From NCBI RefSeq assembly GCF_018885265.1, contig NZ_CP076538.1, positions 3,198,001 through 3,262,000 of the forward strand: 64,000 nt of DNA, given 5' to 3'. Within the stretch, counting starts at the first letter, position 1; each line of letters opens with the position of its first letter. Of the stretch, positions 45,162 to 53,869 are shown piece after piece. Below the pieces are notes generated by a model. The model was not told the origin of the DNA and did not search any database. It saw only the letters and a program-made list of their open reading frames with translations. The translations under genes were made by a program, and so were the position numbers. Origin of the DNA: Amycolatopsis aidingensis. GTDB lineage: Bacteria > Actinomycetota > Actinomycetes > Mycobacteriales > Pseudonocardiaceae.

Positions 45162-46916
45162 TCAGTCGCAGGCGGTGTCGTTCAGGGTGAACCCGGCCGG
45201 TGCGGCGTGCGACCCGGAATGGGTGCCCTGGAAGCCGAAGCTCACCGAGCCGCCCGCCGGGATGCTGCCGTTCCAGCCGCTGCCGGTGGCCGTCACCGTC
45301 TCGCCCTGCTGGGTTACCTCGGCGTTCCAGCTGCTGGTGACCTGTTGCCCTGCCGGGTTGCCGAAGGTGAGGGTCCAGCTCGGCACGCTGGAGTCGCCGT
45401 CGTTGTGCACGGTCACCGCGGCCACGTAGCCGGTGTTCCACTCGTTCTGCAGCTGATAGTCCACCGTGCAACCGGCGGGATCGCCAGGGTCACCGGGATC
45501 GCCAGGGTCACCGGGGTCGCCGGGGTCGCTGCCGATCGGCGGGTAGGCGTTCGCCAGCAGCTGCTGGAACTGGGCGGAGAACCAGTGCCCGGAGATCGGG
45601 GCGTCCGGCAGGGCACCGGTCGCGCTGTTGCCGTTGCGCGGGTTCCCGCCGTAGGTCGGGTCGCACATCCGGTCGAAGCCCTTGCCCTCGTCGTTGGGGA
45701 TCTCCTCGCTGGAGCCGTCCGACTCGCCGGGCGGCTTCATCCAGACGTAGGCGTCGATCCCGGGTTCCGGATCGGCCTGCGGCCGTTCCCCGAGCCCGGC
45801 GCCCGCCTGGTTGCACCAGTTGCCCACGTGGATCCTGCGGTCGATCCTGCCACCGTCCACATAGGCGTCGGCGCTGGTGGTGGGCCCGGGACCGGCCGGC
45901 CGGTCCGACCCGCCCCAGCCGTTGCGCGAGGTGTCGATCAGCATGCCGACGCCCGGGTCGAAGCCCTCCTCGACGAGCTGCTCCCGGAAGGCCTGAGCGA
46001 AGGACAGCTCGTCCACATAGTCGTTCCAGTCCACCCAGCTCGACTGCGCCCGGATCGGCTGACCGTTGATCGTGTCGTCCACGTCGAAGTGCGGCTCGAC
46101 CAGCGCGCTGTAGTTGGCCGTGTTGGCGATGAAGCCGTGCACGTCGGACGGCTCGGCTCCGTTCGCGTTCGCGGCCTCGTAGATGATCTCCGCGCTGGGT
46201 TCGAAGTTGGACTCCCAGCCGATCCAGCCGTGATGCCCGGCATCGACGTAGTTGTACACATTGGGAATCGCGCCCAGCCGGGAAAGGGCGTACCCGACCC
46301 CGTTGACGTAGTTGCCGTTGGCCAGCATCTCGTCGCACTGCTCGGTCGCGGTCGGCCTGCTACCGACGTTGGTGACCAGGTTGGGCAGCGAGTCGATCTC
46401 GATCGTGGTGACGATCCGCAACTCGGCGTAGGCCGGGTCGGACAGGATCTCCGCGATCGGGTCGATGTACTCCGATTCGTACCGGCCCAGCTCGTCCGGG
46501 CCCAGCTCACCGTTGGAGGCCAGGGCCGCGCAGTCCCTGCCGGGCAGGTTGTAGATGACGATCTGGATCAGGTCGGCGTCCTGTGCCAGCGCTTCGTCGA
46601 GATGGTCGCGCAGACCGAAGCCGCCGGTGGTCGGGCTGTCGTTGCCCTCGATGGCGCTGATCCGGTCCAGCCACACCCCGGTGGGCTCGTCGGCCACGGC
46701 CTCGCCGCCCGGTTCGGCGGCCGCCTTGGCCGCCCACAACGGGTTGACGTACACCGTCGCGCCGGCATACGGGTTGTCCACCCGTTCCTGCGCGGTGGCC
46801 GGGCTACCCCCGCCCGCCAGCAGGGCCGCACCCATTAGCGCCGAGGTGGCCACCCCGGTCACGGCGCGGTGTCTGCGACGCGAGCCGCGCCGCCGACCAG
46901 GAGATTCGGTTCTCAT
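45162..46916 (-). CDS. Secreted GH6 cellulase with C-terminal CBM2
   Basis: A 584-residue secreted enzyme. A long basic signal peptide ends near ATA-QE (about residue 43). The GH6 domain (about 48-455) has IQIVIYNLPGRDCAALASNGE with the catalytic Asp region, AGHHGWIGW, GMLIDTSRNGWGG and DAYVWMKPPGESDG, matching cellobiohydrolase II-type enzymes with long loops. A (GDP)n linker precedes a CBM2 cellulose-binding module (about 478-584; WNTGYVAAVTV, SSWNAEVTQQG). ATG 46916 follows AAGGAG. A perfect CelR/CebR operator lies upstream. Confidence 0.93.
   Translation of the reverse strand: MRTESPGRRRGSRRRHRAVTGVATSALMGAALLAGGGSPATAQERVDNPYAGATVYVNPLWAAKAAAEPGGEAVADEPTGVWLDRISAIEGNDSPTTGGFGLRDHLDEALAQDADLIQIVIYNLPGRDCAALASNGELGPDELGRYESEYIDPIAEILSDPAYAELRIVTTIEIDSLPNLVTNVGSRPTATEQCDEMLANGNYVNGVGYALSRLGAIPNVYNYVDAGHHGWIGWESNFEPSAEIIYEAANANGAEPSDVHGFIANTANYSALVEPHFDVDDTINGQPIRAQSSWVDWNDYVDELSFAQAFREQLVEEGFDPGVGMLIDTSRNGWGGSDRPAGPGPTTSADAYVDGGRIDRRIHVGNWCNQAGAGLGERPQADPEPGIDAYVWMKPPGESDGSSEEIPNDEGKGFDRMCDPTYGGNPRNGNSATGALPDAPISGHWFSAQFQQLLANAYPPIGSDPGDPGDPGDPGDPGDPAGCTVDYQLQNEWNTGYVAAVTVHNDGDSSVPSWTLTFGNPAGQQVTSSWNAEVTQQGETVTATGSGWNGSIPAGGSVSFGFQGTHSGSHAAPAGFTLNDTACD
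45478..45532 (-). repeat. 9-nt tandem repeats encoding the Gly-Asp-Pro linker
   Basis: Five or more near-identical 9-nt units (GGCGACCCC-like on the coding strand) encode the (GDP)n linker between the GH6 and CBM2 domains. Such repeats are prone to length change. Confidence 0.75.
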
Positions 46917-46980
46917 TTCGGGCTCCTTACTACGACCTCGTGACGTCGGTGTCCCGAGGTTGCGTGATCCGACGATGGAT

Positions 46981-46996
46981 CTGGGAGCGCTCCCAG
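46981..46996 (-). promoter_or_regulatory. CelR/CebR operator before the GH6 cellulase
   Basis: CTGGGAGCGCTCCCAG is a 16-bp perfect palindrome containing TGGGAGCGCTCCCA, the site known for CelR of Thermobifida and CebR-type repressors released by cellobiose. It lies 65-80 nt upstream of the start codon. Confidence 0.8.
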
Positions 46997-47162
46997 TGGC
47001 GAACTGTACCAAGCGGATGCGGCGTTGCATAGAGAGTGACGAGCATGTAGCCGGCGCTCCGAAAGTCCATAGTGGATTTTCGTGCTGACCCCGGCGCGGC
47101 GGTCGTGGGTGGCCGGGTGGAGAATGAGGTGGTCGGTTGCCGTGCGGGAGGAGATGATCAGA

Positions 47163-47993
47163 ATGTCCGGGGTGCATGCGGCGACCGACGAGCGGGCCCG
47201 GCTGCGGGCGGACTGCGCGAATTGTTTCGGGCTCTGCTGCGTGGCCTTGCCGTTCGCGGCCACTGCCGACTTCGCGGTGGACAAGGAGGCCGGTACGCCC
47301 TGCCGGAACCTGCGGCCGGATTTCCGCTGCGGCATCCATGCCCGGCTGCGCGAGGAGGGCTTCGCGGGCTGCACGGTGTTCGACTGCCAGGGGGCGGGGC
47401 AGCAGGTTTCCCAGGTCACCTTCGCCGGCCGGGACTGGCGAACGGAGCCGGAGCTCGCCGGGCAGATGTTCCAGGTGTTCGCGGTGATGCGCCAGTTGCA
47501 CGAGCTGCTCTGGTACCTGGCCGAGGCGCTGGCGCTGCCGGCCGCCGCCCCGGTGCACGCACAGCTGCGCAGGGCGCGGGCGAACATCGAAGGACTCACC
47601 AGCGGCGAGGCGGCCATGCTCGCCGGGCTGGACGTGGCGGGCCTGCGCGCCGAGGTCAACCCGTTGCTGCTACGTACCAGCGAGCTGGTGCGTGCCGGGG
47701 TACCCGGCCGCCGGAAGAACCGCAGGGGAGCCGACCTGATCGGGGCCCGGTTGCGCGGCACGGACCTGCGCGGGGCGAACCTGCGCGGGGCCTACCTGAT
47801 CGCGGCCGACCTCAGCCGGGCGGACCTGCGCACCGCCGACCTGATCGGGGCCGATCTGCGCGATGCGGACCTGCGCGGCGCCGACCTCACCGACGGCATC
47901 TTCCTCACCCAGCCACAGGTGAACGCGGCCAAGGGGGACGCAGCGACCAGGTTGCCCCGCGGCCTCGAGCGTCCCGCGCACTGGCGGGCCTAG
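47163..47993 (+). CDS. Cys-rich domain plus pentapeptide-repeat protein
   Basis: A 276-residue protein. The N-terminal part (about 12-85) is Cys-rich (CANCFGLCCVALPF, CRNLRPDFRCGIHARL, CTVFDCQG), resembling a zinc or iron-sulfur binding YkgJ-like cluster. After a helical middle comes a right-handed quadrilateral beta-helix of about eleven pentapeptide units (about 195-250; GADLIGARLRGTDLRGANL). ATG 47163 is 10 nt after GGAGGAG, better placed than ATG 47154. The function is unknown; DNA-mimic pentapeptide proteins protect gyrase but are usually longer. Confidence 0.8.
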   Translation: MSGVHAATDERARLRADCANCFGLCCVALPFAATADFAVDKEAGTPCRNLRPDFRCGIHARLREEGFAGCTVFDCQGAGQQVSQVTFAGRDWRTEPELAGQMFQVFAVMRQLHELLWYLAEALALPAAAPVHAQLRRARANIEGLTSGEAAMLAGLDVAGLRAEVNPLLLRTSELVRAGVPGRRKNRRGADLIGARLRGTDLRGANLRGAYLIAADLSRADLRTADLIGADLRDADLRGADLTDGIFLTQPQVNAAKGDAATRLPRGLERPAHWRA

Positions 47994-48051
47994 CCTGTGC
48001 CGAAGCAGGCGGGCGGCCGGAAATCAGTGGTGGATCCGCGGCAAGAGGCCG

Positions 48052-48603
48052 ATGATCGCCGGTATGCCCACCGATATGTTCGTCGACCCGGACCATGACC
48101 CTCGGGCCGACCCGCCTGCTCGCGCGGGAGAGCGGGAGACCCTGCTGGGGTTCCTGCGCTTCCAGCGCGCGACCCTGGAACTGAAATGCGGCGGCCTCGA
48201 GGCCGCGGACCTGGCCCGCCGCGCCGTGGAGCCCTCCGGCCTGTCCCTGCTCGGGCTGGTACGGCACCTGGCCGAGGTCGAGTGCGGCTGGTTCCGGAAC
48301 GTGCTGGCAGGCCAGGAGGCGCCGCCGCTGTTCTGCTCTGCGGCCGAACCGGACGGGGACTTCACCGGGGCGGTGGCCGACCCCGCGGTGGTCGCCGAGG
48401 CGTGGCGGGCCTGGCGGACCGAGGTGGCCTTCGCCGACCGGTTCGTGGCTCAGGCGCCGGACCTGGAGGTCACCGGCCAGGATCCCTGGCGGGGGCCGAT
48501 CTCGCTGCGCTGGGTACTGGTGCACATGGTGGAGGAATATGCCCGGCACAACGGCCACGCCGACCTGCTGCGGGAGCTGATCGACGGCGCGGTGGGCCAG
48601 TAG
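48052..48603 (+). CDS. DinB/DUF664-family protein
   Basis: A 183-residue four-helix-bundle protein of the actinobacterial DUF664 branch of the DinB superfamily: ETLLGFLRFQRATLELKCGGL, LSLLGLVRHLAEVECGWFRNVL with the first metal His, and SLRWVLVHMVEEYARHNGHADLLRELIDG with the other His residues. Related proteins are thiol (mycothiol) transferases. AGAGG at 48044-48048 sits just before ATG 48052, with ATG 48064 as an alternative start. Confidence 0.88.
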   Translation: MIAGMPTDMFVDPDHDPRADPPARAGERETLLGFLRFQRATLELKCGGLEAADLARRAVEPSGLSLLGLVRHLAEVECGWFRNVLAGQEAPPLFCSAAEPDGDFTGAVADPAVVAEAWRAWRTEVAFADRFVAQAPDLEVTGQDPWRGPISLRWVLVHMVEEYARHNGHADLLRELIDGAVGQ

Positions 48604-48649
48604 CGGCGACCGGCGTCACCTGCGCTCGGCATGGCCATGGCCACCGCTC

Positions 48650-48668
48650 CTGGGTTAGGCTCGCCTAC
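48650..48668 (+). promoter_or_regulatory. Iron box (IdeR/DmdR-type) upstream of mbtH
   Basis: CTGGGTTAGGCTCGCCTAC matches 14 of 19 positions of the actinobacterial iron box TTAGGTTAGGCTAACCTAA, including the GGTTAGGCT core, and lies 33-51 nt before the mbtH start. Confidence 0.65.
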
Positions 48669-48700
48669 GGTTTGCCCGGAGGCGAGGAAGAGGACCGAGG

Positions 48701-48922
48701 ATGACCAATCCCTTCGACGACGAGAACGGCCGGTTCCTGGTGCTGGTGAACGCGGAGAACCAGCACTCGCTGTGGCCGGCCTTCGCCGAGGTCCCCGCCG
48801 GGTGGGAGATCGTCAAGTCCGAGTCCAGCAGGCAGGAGTGCCTGGACTACGTGGAAGAGAACTGGACGGACATGCGCCCGAAGAGCCTGGTCGAGGCAAT
48901 GGAAGGCGGCAAGGCCGGGTAA
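48701..48922 (+). CDS. mbtH: MbtH-family NRPS accessory protein
   Basis: A 73-residue MbtH protein, the partner that activates adenylation domains of non-ribosomal peptide synthetases. The hallmark residues are present: [35 protein letters not shown] and [11 protein letters not shown]. No peptide synthetase gene is in the window, so it is an orphan that must act in trans. The iron box upstream suggests a role in siderophore synthesis. Confidence 0.95.
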   Translation: MTNPFDDENGRFLVLVNAENQHSLWPAFAEVPAGWEIVKSESSRQECLDYVEENWTDMRPKSLVEAMEGGKAG

Positions 48923-48935
48923 CCCTGCGGCGGGC

Positions 48936-49139
48936 TCAGCCCGCCCGCCGGGTAGGTGCCGCGGCGTCCAGGCCGTCGGCGGCGCGCAGCCCGAGCGCAT
49001 CCAGTAACTGAGCGCAGTCCTCTGCGTCGCGAGCGGCGGAGGCCACGGCGCGGGCCGCCCGCCTGCGCTGGGCCGGGTCGACGGCCGGTTCCTCGGCCGG
49101 TGGCGCCTGCGGGATGGGGTTCTGCTGCTGCCTGCTCAT
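48936..49139 (-). CDS. Small conserved-type hypothetical protein
   Basis: A 67-residue acidic helical protein starting at ATG 49139, six nucleotides after GAGGAGG. The N-terminal 25 residues are Gln/Pro-rich; the rest forms a predicted amphipathic helix (RRRAARAVASAARDAEDCAQLLDALGL). The frame extends upstream to 49535 without protein character. Function is unknown; it is convergent with mbtH. Confidence 0.6.
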   Translation of the reverse strand: MSRQQQNPIPQAPPAEEPAVDPAQRRRAARAVASAARDAEDCAQLLDALGLRAADGLDAAAPTRRAG

Positions 49140-49353
49140 CATCGACCTCCTCTCCCCGGTCGGACTCTGCCCGGTCGGGGCCACCCGGCAGGTACCCGCG
49201 CGGGGCCGCGGGGAAACCGGCATGTTTGCCGCGCCGGCGCGCGGGGAACCTGGGGATCCAGGAACGGCCGCCGTCTTCACCCCGAGCGAGCGGCCGTTCC
49301 TGCCGTCGGGCCTGTGAGCGGGAGTAACGAGCGCGACGAAGGAGGGCAGCCGG

Positions 49354-51039
49354 ATGCCCACAGCCGAGAACCAGCCGCCTGCCGGCCCGGTACGGCGGTA
49401 CCTGCGCGCCCACACCAATCCGCCGGTCTTCCTTGTCTCGGTCGCGTTGGTGCTGGTCTTCCTGGTGACCGCGCTGGTGTTCACGCCGGCGATCGAGCAG
49501 GGCGCGAACGCCGCACTGGAATTCATCACCGGCAAGCTGGGCTGGTTCTACGTGCTGGCCGCCACCTTCTTCCTGGTGTTCGTGCTCGGTGTGATGCTGA
49601 GCCGGTACGGGCGGCTGCGGCTCGGTCCGGACAACTCCAGGCCGGAGTACCGCACGCTGCCCTGGTTCGCCATGCTGTTCACCGCCGGGATGGGGATCGG
49701 GCTGGTGTTCTACGGGGTCTACGAGGCTCCCTATCACCTGCGCAACGCGCCCATCTCCGGGTCCGGCGAGGAGGCCGTCACCCAGGCGATGAACTACACG
49801 ATCTTCCACTGGGGCCTGCACCCCTGGGCGATCTACATCGTGCTCGGCCTTTCCATGGGCTACTTCTGCTTCCGCAAGGGCCTGCCGCTGCGCCCGGCAT
49901 CCGGCTTCTACCCGTTGATCGGCGACCGGATTCACGGCTGGGTGGGCAACCTGATCGACGTGCTGGCCGTGTTCGGCACCCTGTTCGGCCTGGCCACCTC
50001 ACTCGGCCTCGGTGCCCAGCAGGTCAACGCCGGGTTGTCCGAGGTGTTCGGGCTCGCGGTCAATCCCACCGTGCAGGTCGCCATCATCGCCCTGATCACG
50101 GCGGTGGCCGTGGTGAGCGTGATGCTCGGCATCAACAAGGGAATCCGCCGGTTGTCGGTGGTCAACCTCGGCCTCGCCCTGCTGGTGATGGCCTTCATCT
50201 TCGCGGTGGGGCCGAAGCTCTACATCCTTACCGGCCTCGCCGACTACACCGGGTTCTACCTGCAGAACCTGGTCGGTTCCAGCTTCCAGGTTTTCAACCA
50301 GGATGCCCAGCCGGAGGCGGCGAGCTGGCAGGCGACCTGGACGTTGTTCTACTGGGGTTGGTGGATGTCCTGGTCCCCGTTCGTCGGGATGTTCATCGCC
50401 CGGATCTCCTACGGCCGCACGATCCGCGAGTTCATCGGCGGCGCCCTGTTCGCGCCGGTCGGCGCCTCCATCGTGTGGTTCACGGTGCTGGGCGGCACCG
50501 GCCTGCGTTACCAGCAGGACGGCACGGTCGACATCGCGGGCGGGGCCCCGGAGAGTGCTCTGTTCACGCTGGTGGGCGAGTTGCCCATCGGGCCGGTGCT
50601 GGCGGTGCTGGTATCCCTGCTCACCGTGCTGGTGGTGACGCTGTTCTTCGCCACCTCGTCGGACTCCGGTTCCCTGGTGGTCGACATGCTCACCAACGGC
50701 GGTGACCCGCATCCGGTCCGCGGCCAGCGACTGTTCTGGGCCGTCACCGAGGGCGCCGTGGCGGCCGTGCTGCTGTGGATCGGCGGTTCGACCGCACTGG
50801 ACGCGCTGCAGTCGGCGGCGATCACCGCCGGCCTCCCGTTCGCGGTGGTGCTGCTGTTCCTGTGCGCCGGGCTGGCCAGGGCCTTCCGCGGCGAGCGGCT
50901 GGCCGCCGCGCCCTCGGCATCCCGGCTGGCGACCCCGGACGCGCGGGTGCACGACGCCACCAAAGGAGAGCCGGTCACCGACTCCGCCACCGGCCGGCCC
51001 GCACGGCGGCCGCGGGGTGGCCTTTCCAGCCGTAGTTGA
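49354..51039 (+). CDS. BCCT-family betaine/choline transporter
   Basis: A 561-residue secondary transporter with twelve predicted helices. BCCT hallmarks are FTAGMGIGLVFYGVYEAPYHL (the glycine-rich motif of helix 3) and TLFYWGWWMSWSPFVGMFIARISYGRTIREF (the Trp-rich helix 8 region). It imports choline, glycine betaine or ectoine with Na+ or H+. Together with ectD elsewhere in the window this suggests compatible-solute use under osmotic stress. A Ser/Arg-rich tail of about 60 residues may sense osmolality. Confidence 0.93.
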   Translation: MPTAENQPPAGPVRRYLRAHTNPPVFLVSVALVLVFLVTALVFTPAIEQGANAALEFITGKLGWFYVLAATFFLVFVLGVMLSRYGRLRLGPDNSRPEYRTLPWFAMLFTAGMGIGLVFYGVYEAPYHLRNAPISGSGEEAVTQAMNYTIFHWGLHPWAIYIVLGLSMGYFCFRKGLPLRPASGFYPLIGDRIHGWVGNLIDVLAVFGTLFGLATSLGLGAQQVNAGLSEVFGLAVNPTVQVAIIALITAVAVVSVMLGINKGIRRLSVVNLGLALLVMAFIFAVGPKLYILTGLADYTGFYLQNLVGSSFQVFNQDAQPEAASWQATWTLFYWGWWMSWSPFVGMFIARISYGRTIREFIGGALFAPVGASIVWFTVLGGTGLRYQQDGTVDIAGGAPESALFTLVGELPIGPVLAVLVSLLTVLVVTLFFATSSDSGSLVVDMLTNGGDPHPVRGQRLFWAVTEGAVAAVLLWIGGSTALDALQSAAITAGLPFAVVLLFLCAGLARAFRGERLAAAPSASRLATPDARVHDATKGEPVTDSATGRPARRPRGGLSSRS

Positions 51040-51071
51040 TCCGGGCCGCGCACAGAGAGGAGGCGATCACC

Positions 51072-51545
51072 ATGCCCGGGCGAGGCCGCAAGTTCCGCAA
51101 CCCGTTCCGCGGTGTGATCGACGGCGTCAGCGAGATGAACCGGATGGCCGACCGGATGACCGGCGCGGACGGCGGGCCGGTCGAACAGCAACCACGCGGG
51201 TACGCCAACGCGTGGAGCCCGGCGACCGATATCGTCGCGCGCGGATCGGACCTGCTCATCCGCTGCGAGCTGCCAGGGGTGCACCTGGACGATGTGGATG
51301 TCAGCCTGTCCCGCGGCACCCTGACCATCGCAGGGGAGCGCAGGCAGGACGATGCGGACACCGAGGTCTACGTGCGGGAACGGGCCTACGGCCAGTTCCG
51401 CCGGGACATCACTCTGCCGGAAGGAGTGGGCGAGGAGCACATCGAGGCGGAACTCGTCGAGGGACTACTGCGGGTGACCATCGCCGGTTCGGCAGGCGCA
51501 CCCGGTTCCACCCGGATCGACGTCCGCGGGAGCCGGACCGGTTAG
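51072..51545 (+). CDS. Hsp20/alpha-crystallin small heat-shock protein
   Basis: A 157-residue small heat-shock protein from ATG 51072, 8 nt after AGGAGG. The alpha-crystallin domain (about 50-145) shows WSPATDIVARGSDLLIRCELPGV, VSLSRGTLTIAGERR and RAYGQFRRDITLPEGV; the N-terminus is Arg/Phe-rich. It holds unfolding proteins. It follows the BCCT gene by 33 nt, likely in the same transcript, and overlaps the next gene tail to tail. Confidence 0.92.
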   Translation: MPGRGRKFRNPFRGVIDGVSEMNRMADRMTGADGGPVEQQPRGYANAWSPATDIVARGSDLLIRCELPGVHLDDVDVSLSRGTLTIAGERRQDDADTEVYVRERAYGQFRRDITLPEGVGEEHIEAELVEGLLRVTIAGSAGAPGSTRIDVRGSRTG

Positions 51546-52102
51546 TTGTCCCGGAAATCCTCGGGGTCGGCCTGGTCGAGCAGGGCACGGAAATCCTCGA
51601 TCTGCCGCTCCTGCTCGCCGGTCGTCATCGAGGAGCCGGGGTCGGCCGGGTCGACCGTGTCGGCCAGCTCGATATCCACCGCGGCGGTGTCCAGTACGGT
51701 CTCGGCGACCTCCACCGGCACCCCGGCCCGCAGCCCGATGGCCACGGCGTCGCTGGGCCGGGCGGTGACCCGCAGGCCGTCGTCCAGCACCAGGTCGGCG
51801 AGGAAGATTCCGTCGCGCAGGTCCGTGACCTCCACCCGGACGAGGGTGCGGCCGAAGGCCTCCAGCACCCGGCCGATCAGTTCCACGGTGCCCGGCCGGG
51901 GGTGCTCGACCTGCTGCTGGGCGGCGAGCAGCGCTTCTGCCTCCGGCGCGCCGATCGCGATGGCGAGCCACCGCTGGTCGCCAGCGGTCTCCCGCAGCAG
52001 CATCACCGGCGCCGTTTCCGGTGGTACCAGCACCACCCCTTTGACGTGCATCGGGACCACAACACTCACCGCGCTTTCGGTAGTTGACGACGATACTGGC
52101 AT
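51542..52102 (-). CDS. Bifunctional nuclease (BFN/DUF151) family protein
   Basis: A 186-residue protein with the BFN domain (about 20-145): VMLLRETAGDQRWLAIAIGAPEAEALLAA, GRTLVRVEVTDLRDGIFLADLVL and ARPSDAVAIGLRAGVPVEVAETVL. An acidic helical tail follows. Plant relatives have RNase and DNase activity; the bacterial role is unclear. The start may be ATG 52102 or internal ATG 52051. Its stop overlaps the Hsp20 stop. Confidence 0.85.
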   Translation of the reverse strand: MPVSSSTTESAVSVVVPMHVKGVVLVPPETAPVMLLRETAGDQRWLAIAIGAPEAEALLAAQQQVEHPRPGTVELIGRVLEAFGRTLVRVEVTDLRDGIFLADLVLDDGLRVTARPSDAVAIGLRAGVPVEVAETVLDTAAVDIELADTVDPADPGSSMTTGEQERQIEDFRALLDQADPEDFRDN

Positions 52103-52387
52103 TGTCGGATACCCGGAGGCCAGTAGTGACTACCGCCGATCCCGGTAACACTTCGGCCACGCCCGGCGACCGCATCCTAGGGTCCCGGTCGGATGCCGGC
52201 AGGGCGGACCCGCCTTCGGAGCAGGAGCACGGGGGTATTCGGGCCAGCGGATATTACGCCACTCGAATGCTCGTGAAGCATTTCCTCCATTTGGACCTCA
52301 GTTAGCCGGAATAGGCCGTGCTAGCTTTGTCCGGCGCATCGGACATTTCTGTGGTGCGTGAATCCTTCTCCCATCGCGAGGGCAACC

Positions 52388-53341
52388 ATGTTTCGTTACA
52401 GATCTGCTGTCGCCATGACCGCGGGACTGGTCACGGCATGCTCGATTGTGCTGGCCCCGGCGGCCAGTTCCGCGCCGGATGTCGCCGGGCTCGACCCTGC
52501 AACCCCGGTTTCCGACGACGGCCGGGTGGGCTCCGCCGTCGCTTCCTCGTCCGGCGCCGAGGAAAAGGGTGACGCCAGTGCGGGATTCGCAGGCACCGGC
52601 GATCTCGCTGACGCCACCGGGGTGAACACCAAACCCGACCCCGCCGCCGATCCCGCCGGTGCGGACGGGGACGTCCAGGCCGGGTCGATCATCGGGCCGG
52701 ACGGCCGCAGCCGGGTCAACGACACCACCACCTATCCCGCGCGCGCCACCGTGTACCTGACCTACACCAAGCCGGGCGGCTCCACCAGCTGGTGCACGGG
52801 CTGGCTGTACGCGCCGAACGCGGTGGCCACCGCGGGCCACTGCGTGCACAGCGGGGGCTCCAGCGGGGACTGGAACTACGGGTTCACCGTGTACCCCGGC
52901 CGCAACGGCGGCTCCTCCCCGTACGGCAGTTGCACCGTGGACACCAAGTACAGCGTGCTGGGCTGGACGAGGGACCGTAACACCGAGTACGACTACGGTG
53001 GCCTGAAGCTGAACTGCACGGTCGGCGACACCGTCGGCTGGTACGGCATGCGGTGGCAGAGCGCCTCCTACGACGGGACGCTGATCTTCAGCAGGGGCTA
53101 CCCGCAGGACAAGCCGCAGGCAACGCAGTGGTTCACCTCCGACGAGGTGCGCCAGTCCGATACCCGCCAATTGCGCTATCAGCTGGACACCGTCGGCGGG
53201 CAAAGCGGTTCGCCGGTATACATGTTCGGCTGTGAGGGTTACTGCGGAATCGCCGTGCACACCACGGGCTATTCGAACCACAACCGCGGGACGAGAATAA
53301 CGGAGCAGGTTTTCAACAATTACCAGAGCTGGAAGAACTGA
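52388..53341 (+). CDS. Secreted trypsin-like serine protease (glutamyl endopeptidase type)
   Basis: A 317-residue secreted zymogen. A signal peptide (about 1-29, ending SSA) and a propeptide rich in Asp/Ala (to about 110) precede a chymotrypsin-fold protease. The triad is His151 (ATAGHC), Asp202 (EYDYGG) and Ser273 (VGGQSGSPVY). Six Cys suggest disulfides. The layout matches bacterial V8-like glutamyl endopeptidases of family S1. The start ATG 52388 follows GAGGG; an in-frame ATG at 52358 would lengthen the signal peptide. A hairpin terminator follows the stop. Confidence 0.9.
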   Translation: MFRYRSAVAMTAGLVTACSIVLAPAASSAPDVAGLDPATPVSDDGRVGSAVASSSGAEEKGDASAGFAGTGDLADATGVNTKPDPAADPAGADGDVQAGSIIGPDGRSRVNDTTTYPARATVYLTYTKPGGSTSWCTGWLYAPNAVATAGHCVHSGGSSGDWNYGFTVYPGRNGGSSPYGSCTVDTKYSVLGWTRDRNTEYDYGGLKLNCTVGDTVGWYGMRWQSASYDGTLIFSRGYPQDKPQATQWFTSDEVRQSDTRQLRYQLDTVGGQSGSPVYMFGCEGYCGIAVHTTGYSNHNRGTRITEQVFNNYQSWKN

Positions 53342-53349
53342 GTCCTCGG

Positions 53350-53390
53350 GGATGGTGTGCGGCCGCTTTCAGCGCGGCCGCACACCATCC
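53350..53390. terminator. Bidirectional terminator between protease and lipoprotein genes
   Basis: A 17-bp perfect stem (53350-53366 with 53374-53390; arm GGATGGTGTGCGGCCGC) with a 7-nt loop lies between convergent genes, overlapping the last codons of the lipoprotein gene. Confidence 0.85.
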
Positions 53391-53866
53391 TCCTGCGCGA
53401 CCACGGCCGCCTGCGGCCCGCCGCCGGGGCAGTCGGGCCCATTCGGGTAGCGCATCGCCGGTTCCACCTCGGCCGAATCGGTGAGCACCGTGGTCCCGCC
53501 CTCGCCGGTCAGGGTGAGCGTTACCCGGACCAGCGCCATCGGCAGCTCCGGCACGGTGGCGAAGCCGTGCAGCTCGCCGGTGGGGGCGGCCTGTGCCCCG
53601 CATACCTCGCCGGCGCAGGTGGAGCTGACCACACCCTGCGAGGGGCGCAGGGTCAGCTCGGGGGTGTGGCAGGAGTCCCGCCAGCACACCTCGATGGCTG
53701 CCGAGTCCACTGTGGACGCGAGTGGTTCGCGGACGTCCACGGCGATCCCGACCGGCGTGCCGATGTCGGTGCAGGCTCGCCCGCCACCGGTCCCGGAATC
53801 GGCCCCGCAACCGGCCAGCGCGGCCGCGCCGAGCAACACCAGGACCTGTCTGCCGTACCGTGTCAT
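53369..53866 (-). CDS. Putative lipoprotein of unknown function
   Basis: A 165-residue protein with a lipoprotein signal peptide ending in the lipobox LAGC (Cys20). The mature part has several Cys (VCWRDSC, TCAGEVC) and beta-strand character (LVRVTLTLTGEGGTTVLTDSAEV). I recognise no domain. It lies 3 nt downstream of the CDP-alcohol phosphatidyltransferase stop on the same strand, so they may share a transcript. Confidence 0.7.
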   Translation of the reverse strand: MTRYGRQVLVLLGAAALAGCGADSGTGGGRACTDIGTPVGIAVDVREPLASTVDSAAIEVCWRDSCHTPELTLRPSQGVVSSTCAGEVCGAQAAPTGELHGFATVPELPMALVRVTLTLTGEGGTTVLTDSAEVEPAMRYPNGPDCPGGGPQAAVVAQEDGVRPR

Positions 53867-53869
53867 GCC

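Noticed and set aside
45207..46838. 543-codon plus-strand frame opposite the GH6 cellulase
   Set aside because: It is antisense to an enzyme with complete catalytic and CBM2 motifs, and its Val/Gly-rich translation has no domain.
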